Shown: positions 40,401 through 49,400 of the stretch, piece by piece | How the letters are laid out: every line of letters starts with the position of its first letter | How positions within the stretch are numbered: the stretch's first letter is position 1 | NCBI RefSeq assembly: GCF_042684365.1 | Contig: NZ_JBHULI010000021.1 | Location: 1 to 50,446, forward strand | Direction of reading: 5' to 3' | Source of the DNA: Gracilimonas halophila | GTDB lineage: Bacteria; Bacteroidota; Rhodothermia; Balneolales; Balneolaceae | DNA length: 50,446 nucleotides | Notes under the pieces: model-generated | What the model was told of the DNA's origin: nothing | What the model saw: the letters and a program-made list of their open reading frames with translations, nothing else | Database searches by the model: none | Made by a program: the position numbers and the translations under genes

Positions 40401-43400
40401 ACTCACAACGGTATCGGCTTTATTGGTAGAACCCCCAATTACCAACCATTCAGCATACAAAACATGCATTTTACGGATGCGAAGATTTCCCTGAATGGTA
40501 AAAGCTTCAGAAACTATGAGTATGAGTCGATTGGAACCGTTGTGGGCCGCGTATATTATCAATATAACAGTTCCAGTTATACAGACCCTCCCTTTATTGA
40601 CCAGGTAACGGTGAGCGGCAGCATTACCGGAACGGGCAAGGAAGGTTATGTTGGCGGAATTGGCGGAAACTTACGTGCTACAAATATCACCAACAGTGGT
40701 GCAAAGGTAGAGATACAGCAGGTTGAAAACTACATCGGCGGTTTGGCGGGGGGATTGACTTACCCGCATGCCCCTATAGAAAATGTATATGCCCATGTGG
40801 ATATGCGTGATGTGGGCGCTGATGGATCGTATGTATATGCTGGCGGGTTATTTGGGAGTATAACCGGTGATGATGATGAAACCTGGGCAGCGGATGTAAA
40901 CAAAGCGTTTAGCAGCGGAAATATTAACATTGGAAAATCTGGATATGTAGGCGGCCTTGCGGCTTACTCCGGTTATACCGACTGGACCGATGCATACAGT
41001 ACGGTGAACATTACGGTGAATGACAATACGAATACCTCTTTTAATGAATATTCCGGCGGCTTATTTGGCTTTTTTAATGGTAACCAGAATTATCGCTCAA
41101 ATCTGAAGAATGTATATTACAGCGGCCGCCTGAAAAATCAGCGCGTTGATAATACCTACGATGGTGGCTGGTATGGCCGGGATTCTTATAGAGGTGCCAT
41201 CGAAGGTGTGGTCTACAACAATGAGCTCGACGACCTGGACGGTACATCTGATGAGCAATATGGAGCAGCTTGGGGCAGAACCACCGCTCAGCTGCGGGCC
41301 GATAGCACCTATGGCAGCTTTCTGGCCAACCAAGACCCTGCCGAAACGCCATGGGATTTCAGTGAAACGGGCCCGTGGACCTTTGCGCCAGACTCAGCCG
41401 ACTTCACCCATGGTGGACTGCCATACCTTAAGGGCCTTGACAAGGTGAAAGCTGAGCCGGTCATAGCCCTTCGCAGCCCCGGGCTCATCACCGATGTAAC
41501 AGCGGATATGGGAGTAGAAATTGTAACTGACGGATTTGATGCGCTTACCGAAGCGGGCTTCATCTGGTCGGATGATGGGACGCAGCTAAACAAAGCAGAC
41601 GCGGCGAACATAGAAACCTTTACCGAGGTGGCCGATACGGTACGTATTGACCATACCATAACCGGACTGGAACGCAATAAGGTGTATTACGTGCGCGCAT
41701 ACGCTGAAAACAGGCAGGGACTGGCCTACAGCGATACCCTGATGTTTTCTACCAAGCCCTTTGCGGTTGATCCTAATGATCCTACTCTGTACCTGATACA
41801 AAACAAGGAGGACCTGCATCGCCTTACCAATATGAGCGACTACTGGGATGAGGATTTCAAACAGACCGCCGATATTGCCTTTACCTCAGCCGATTTTGAA
41901 GATGGAGGGGTGTTCTACAATGAGGGTGACGGCTACGAGCCGATTGGTAACAAAACCACTCAATTTACCGGCTCCTATGATGGTGGCGGCCATGTGATTG
42001 ACAGCTTACAAATTTTGCGGGACGCGAATACTACAAACACTGCTACCAACTATGTAGGATTATTTGGATATACCTATGATGCTACCATCAGGAATTTAGG
42101 TGTCATAAATGCCCAGGTTAGTGGTTATAGTGATGTTGGAATCGTGGCCGGAAGGACTTCGTACTCCGCCAAAAAAGACTCTGCCATGATCAGCCGCGTG
42201 TATGCAACCGGTACGCTCACGGCCAGGCAACGAGCAGGAGGTTTAATTGGAAAAACGATCATGTCTCCGCCCAACGATAAACCCCATATCTATGAGGTGT
42301 TCAGTGATGTGCAAGCCACAGGATCTGGCACCGGCAACAACATTGCCTCTTTGATCGGCGAAAATGATTTGAACATCAAATACGCCTACGGCCTGGGTTC
42401 TGTCACGAACGGTGGAACACGTGGGATGATATCAGGTAATTATGACGGATTCCTCGACCGCGTGGTCTCTTTCGTGACCGTAGATGGCGGTAATGATGAT
42501 CCGACCGGAGTGGCGTATGACAACCGTGCTGAAGCTTCTATCCGCAACAGTTTATACAATACAGATCTGGCTGCGGTTGGGAATTATGGACCCGGAACGG
42601 TCGAAAATTATGAGGGCCTCCCCACCGATTCACTCAAAATGACGACCGTATATGAAGAACGCGGCTGGGATTTTGAGAACCGCTGGTATATTGACGGTGT
42701 GAATAACGAGGGCTACCCCTACTTCCGCTGGCAGCCCATACCGCTTACCTCGCGGCAGCCTGTATTTACCAACATAACCAATGCGGCGGCTGAGGTGAGT
42801 TCTGAGGTGGTGACGGACGGCGGCGAAACGGTAACCGAGCGTGGCTTGGTATGGACAGAATTAAGCAATGGACTGCCCGTACTGGGTGATGAAAATGTGC
42901 AGGCGCACACTATTGAAGAAGAGGGTGTGGGATTAATAAGCCATGAGCTAACCGGACTTGCCCCGTTTACCGACTACATTGTGCGTGCCTACGGTACCAA
43001 TGTTGAGGGTACCTTTTACAGTGAGCCCGATACCCTGCAAACCCTGCCATTTGCCGGTAAGGGTACAGAGGAGAGTCCGTTTCTTGTGGGTACGGTACAG
43101 GAACTTTATTACCTGAGTCAGGCGAGCCATTTGTGGGATGCGGTTTATCTGCAAACCAATAACATTGAAATACCGGATGAGGCCTACGAAAGCGGCGGTC
43201 TGCTTTACGATGGTGGTAAATTCTTTAGCCCCATTGGTACCGAGAGTGTGCCATTTAGCGGAAGGTATGACGGAAATGAATTTGTGATCGATAATCTGAA
43301 GATTGACCGGTCATCTGCCGATTTTGCAGGCTTGTTTGGTTACACAGATGGTGCATTTATTGAGAATATTGGCATACTCAATGCTACCATCAAAGGAGCA

Positions 43401-46400
43401 GACTTTGTTGGCTCCCTTATAGGATATCTGGATAAAACCGGTGGTGCAACAGGCGATACTCTGCAAACCTCGTATGTGAAACAAAGTTTGGTTCAGGGTA
43501 ATAATAACGTTGGCGGCCTGGTTGGTTACGCTAATGAGTCTGCTGTAATACGTGATGCCTACAGTCAGGCTGTTGTTAAAGGAAATGAAAGTGTGGGTGG
43601 CCTGGTCGGTTATAGCCACCACCGATCGGGTACGGCAGACCTGCCTGAGATCAGTAATACCTATGCCGTGGGTACTGTAGAAGCCAATAATCTGTTTGGC
43701 GGCTTAGTGGGTAATCATGCGCCTGGTGGTACCTATCAAAATTCTTACTATAACACCGACAGTACAAGTGTTGGACATGGTAACGCAGACCCGGAAGGGA
43801 TAACGGGATTGCCAAGCGGCGCTTTCAGTGATGCGCAAACCTTAATTGATGCCGGCTGGAATTTTGATAACATCTGGGGGGTAGATAGCTTTAATAATGG
43901 TGGATATCCGTATTTTATCTGGCAGTATGGCCTGCTGGTTTCTGATCCACAGCTTGATGATGTATCAACCTCAAATATCAGGCTAACCTCAAGCCTGGCT
44001 AATGACGGGGGAGACCCTGCCACGGAAGTGGGTTTTGTTTGGGGTGCAGGAGCCGGAGCATTCCCCGACCTTGAAACCAACGACGGACTGGTAGTACTGC
44101 AAGATTCCTTGCCGGGTATTGGCGATAATTTTGAATCTCTACTGGACGGATTGCCTGAGGTGGATTTCATTGTGGTACGCTCGTACGCAAAAAATAGTAC
44201 AGACACCACCTTAAGTGGAAACAGACTGATAGAATTGTTGCCATTTGAAAATGGAGACGGCTCGGTTAGCAGCCCGTACGAAGTGGCAAATCTGAATGAG
44301 CTGAGATACATTGCTGAAAACCCAAGCTTGTGGGATGACCATTTTGTGCAAACCGCAGATATTGATGCCTCTGTTACAGCCGGATGGGATGATCAGGATC
44401 AAAACGGGGACGGTTTTGCCTATAACGACCCGGATGATGGAACTGATCAAGCGGGCAGTAATGAGGGATGGTTACCAATAGGTTCATTCGATAATCCATT
44501 TACCGGCAGTTACAATGGTAATGGCTTTGTGATTAACGAGCTGAAGATTACACGGCCAAGGGAAGATTATGTTGGCCTGTTTGGCGTGACCGATGGGGCT
44601 GATATTTCAAATATTGGCCTCTATGACGCGAATATTGCTGGTCAGGATTATGTGGGCGGTATTGTGGGCCATCACGAAAAAGAGGGTGGTGAAACTGGAG
44701 GAAGGTTATCGCAGGTATTTTCAGAAGGTGATTTTGCTGCATCAGATATTATCGGCGGCCTTGCAGGTAAACTGGGTGACACCGGTGTGATCGAGAACTC
44801 CTATTCAACTGCCGTAGTAAGCGCCAGTACCAGCGTAGGTGGGTTGGTAGGAATTATTGAAAATAACGCAGCTACGCCCGCAACTACGTTACGCACCAGT
44901 TATCATGCGGGTGAGATGCAGGGCCCAACAGATAGCAGGGGTGCTTTGGTTGGCGCGCAAACAGGAGATGCCGATGCGACCTATGAAACACTCTATTTTA
45001 ATAAGGAAATTGTTGCGCAAGGCACCGGTACTAACTTTAGCCTTCCGGCTGAAGAAGTGACGGGTTTAACGGCCGATTCGCTGCGTATGGTTGCATCTAT
45101 TGACACAACCTTCTGGGATTTTGAGAGCATATGGTCGATCAAAGTTCCCGAAGTGGACAGGGTTTCCTCGTATCCATACCTGGTAAACAGTACGTTGCCG
45201 GTAAGCCGCCTGCCGGGCCTTGTGGATAATATACCCCCGGCTTTGATTGCCACCATGCCGGCTAACGGTACCACGGGGGTATCGGTACGCCCAACCCTGA
45301 CGGCATTATTTGATGAGGAGATCAAGCCATTTATTGGTTCGGTTTATTTATATAAGGCGAGTGATGGACCGGGTAACAGCGGGGCAGAACTTATAGAGCG
45401 CCTAAATTTAAATACGGAGAGTACGGAATATATCTCTGCGGTAAATTACAATGGCGAAACCCAATATGCCTTTAGCTTTACCCCAACAGATGACCTGGAA
45501 TATGGAGCGAATTACTACATACAAATTGAAGAAGGGCCGATCATTGATACCTCCAATAATAAGTTTCCGGGTATCACAGGCAGAACCTGGAGCTTTAAAA
45601 CCACGCACTTTGTAAATAGCACAATAGCCCATGTAGATGGTTCTTCGTTTAATGCTGACAGCCTGGGAATGGAGTTCCAGGAAGATAGCCTGCTAACGAT
45701 GAGGCTTATCAATAAGAATGCTGAGCTTGATGGCAGTCAGTATGATCTGACTGATACCGGAGCAGATTCATCTTCTACATTACGAATGGAATTTACCGTG
45801 GCAAAATATGAACCCCATGCGCTGTTGGGTTCTGCAACTAATATATCCTGGACATCAAGCATAAATAATCAGGCTTGTTCCGGTTATACCTGCTGGGATG
45901 TCGTGGTTGAGGCAAACCCGGCTGAAGTATTTGCCTATATGAATGAAGATGGCAGCGTGCCCGACACATGGCCGGGAGACCGCGTGGCTACGCATCACTA
46001 TCAAAGCAGCCTTGCTTTAACCATGGATGATTTGAGCAGCATGACAACAGATATGCAGAACAGATTGAAAGGCTCCTACTTTATGACTGATGCGCAGGTA
46101 TATGGGCAGCCGTTGTATGTGGATGCAGGTGACCCGGGCCGTAAGGGAGATTATATATCTATGATCCTTGCTTCGCCTCACTTTAGTGCGCCGAATGTAG
46201 AAAATGAAGGGTTCTTTGAAGCTAAATTGCCTAAGGGTTTACTTCAAAGCTGGGGTATTAGTGCTGTTCGTTTGGACGGTGCATTCCGCAATACGGAAAC
46301 GGATGAACTGTTTGAAGATATAAGCAGCAGGGTGCAGGTGCTTGAAAAAGGTGGCGCCCTTCTGGCCATGGATGTCCACTACTCAGAAGGAGCTGTTGAG

Positions 46401-49400
46401 ATAAATGCCACAGAGAGTGAAGTTAGTGGAGATGTGGCAGGGCCTCAGCTAAGTGAAAATGATCCGTTTGTACCGGTCGACGATACCACGGATGTGTTGC
46501 TAAACAGACTGCTTGAGGTTACGTTTAATGAAACGATATCACCCTATGCAGGGAATATCACGCTTCATAAAACCTCTGATGACGCAGTGGTAGAAGCAAT
46601 TGACGTTACATCAGAAGCTATTGTAGTGAAAGATTCGGTGGTAACGATCAATCCTGCCGATGATTTACTGCCAAATACATCCTACTATGTTCTGATAGAC
46701 AACGGCGCCTTCACGGATGAGGCAGGTAACCTGTATGCCGGCTACACCGATACGAACACCTGGAACTTTACGACCGGAGAAAATGCGGACAATACCGCAC
46801 CTAACTTAGTAGCTGAAAATCCTCTTACGCCGGCTAATGGTGCCGAAAGTATTGATGTAGTACCCTCTCTTACGCTTGTGTTTGATGAACCGATCGTGAT
46901 AGGAAATGGTTTGATCTCTTTCTTTGATACCACCGGTACGGCTAACGTAAGTTTTGAGTTGAGCACAGATGGTGTGGAGGTGGTTGATGATACGGTATTA
47001 ACCGTGGCTGTTACCGATTCGCTGACCGAAACTATGCCGTATTATGTGCAGATTGAAGAAGGTGCGGTTACGGATAAGGCGGGTAATAAATTTAGCGGTA
47101 TCACGGATGATACGACCTGGACCTTTACAACATTGACCTTTGATTCGGATGGCGATGGCGTACCGGATGATGTTGAGGAAGAGCAGGGCACGGACCCCGA
47201 AGATGGCGGTGATGCCAAAGATTCCGACGGTGACGGCGTGCCGGATCATGTGGAAGAAGAAGATGGGACCGACCCTGAGGATGGCGATGACTATAAAGAC
47301 AGCGACGGGGACGGGATTCCGGATTATGTGGAAGAGCAGACCGAAGGGCTGGACCCGAATGACGGGGGCGACGGAGATGACTCTGATGGCGATGGTGTGC
47401 CAGATTCGGTAGAAGAAGAGGAGGGCACGGATCCCGAAGACGGAGATGATTATAAGGATAGCGACGGCGATGGGGTGCCGGACCATGTGGAGGATAACAG
47501 CAAAGATACGCGGGCCCCGCAGCTGGTGAGCGAAGGCGGGTTGAGTCCGGCCAATGGGGCGGATAGCGTGAGCGTGCGTCCGGTACTGGAGCTACGCTTT
47601 GATGAGTCGGTGCTGGCCTCAGTGGGAATGCTGAGCGTGTTTGACAGCACGGATACGGCGATCAGTGAGGTGGATGTGACAAGCGGTAGTGTGACGGTGG
47701 TGGGCGATAGCCTGGCGCGTGTAAGCTTGGCGGATACGCTGATGGCGGGCAGCCGATACTATGTGCAGGCCGACTCGGGATCGTTTGTAGACCTGGGCGG
47801 TAACCCGTTTGCCGGTATCAGCACAGACAGCAGCTGGACCTTTACGACCATAGCCGGGGATGTGGATTCTGACGGTGATGGAGTAACCGATGAGCAGGAG
47901 CAGAAAGATGGGACTGACCCTGAGGATGGCGATGACTATAAAGACAGCGATGGTGATGGCGTGCCGGATACGGTAGAAGAAGAGCAGGGTACGGACCCCG
48001 AAGATGGCGGTGATGCCAAAGATTCGGATGGCGATGGCGTACCGGATCATGTGGAAGAAGAAGACGGTACCGACCCTGAGGATGGTGACGATTATAAAGA
48101 CAGCGACGGCGATGGAATCCCGGATTATGTGGAAGAGCGAACCGACGGGCTGGACCCGAATGACGGGGGCGACGGAGACGACTCTGATGGCGATGGTGTG
48201 CCGGATTCGGTGGAGGAAGAAGAGGGAAGTGACCCGAACGATCCGGACGACTACCCCGACAGTGATGGCGATGGGGTGCCGGATTATGTGGAGGAAGAAG
48301 ACTTTACAGATCCTGATGATGGCGATGATTTCCCGGACAAAGATGGTAATGGCTCGCCGGATTACCTTGAGGACAGGTTCAATATTACGACATCAAAATT
48401 GAGTTCTTGGGTAGCCAAGCAATCAGGCTATATAGACACGCTGGAGGTAGATGGTGGTTTAGCGCCTGTAAGTTGGAGTGTGATAGGTTCATTGCCTGAA
48501 GGGCTTACGATGAACCAGCAGGGGGTTGTTTCCGGAACACCGCTAGCTGCATCAGAGTATCAGGTGCAGGTTAAAGCAGAGGACGCCAGGGGTGTTTCTG
48601 ACAGCCTGAAAGTGGCTCTGCGCATCGATGCACCTGAACTTAGGCTGCAGTGGATATCTTCGCCTCCTTCTGAAACACAAGCTGGAGAGTATATAGATTC
48701 ACTGCAATTCAGAGTAGTTAATCAGTATGATTCTCTTGTAACTTGGTATGATAAGCAAGCATATATAACTATTACAGAAGGCACGGGTGGTGAACGCGCT
48801 TTTGATGCCAGATTAAAAGGAGATACGTTATCAGTGCCCCAAGATGGTATTTACAGATTCGATAATATCATAATAGAGAGAGCCGGTATCGAATATACGC
48901 TTACTGCATTGGCTGACTCAGTAATTTCGGACACATCTAATGTATTTACCATTAACCCCGGGCCTCCATACCAAACAACATTCGAAACTTCTGAGGTTGA
49001 ATATGATTCATTAATGACTTCAATGGCAGCTAATTCGCAACTACCGGAATATGGTGGAGCAAGCTCGGCTAATCAAAAAGCTTCACAGGAAAGCAGGCTA
49101 AATGGTGCTCGAATTGCAGGTATTGTTGCAATCCTTGATGAGCATGGAAACTTGACCAGCTATTCAGAAGGAGATACAGAAGTTAGACTAATGGATGATT
49201 CTGAAACAGGCCATTTCTATGAGGCTGCTGTAGATATTGAACCTATCAATTCTACATTGATTGAGAAGAATAAGACTCACAGCCAGGTATTTTATGAGGA
49301 TATAGTGCCGGGTGTTAAGTACATAGGACTGGAGCCGACTCCACCCTCCGGAGCAAGGCCAATTCTTGGTTCTGAAGATATTCAGGTTCTGATTAGTCGC

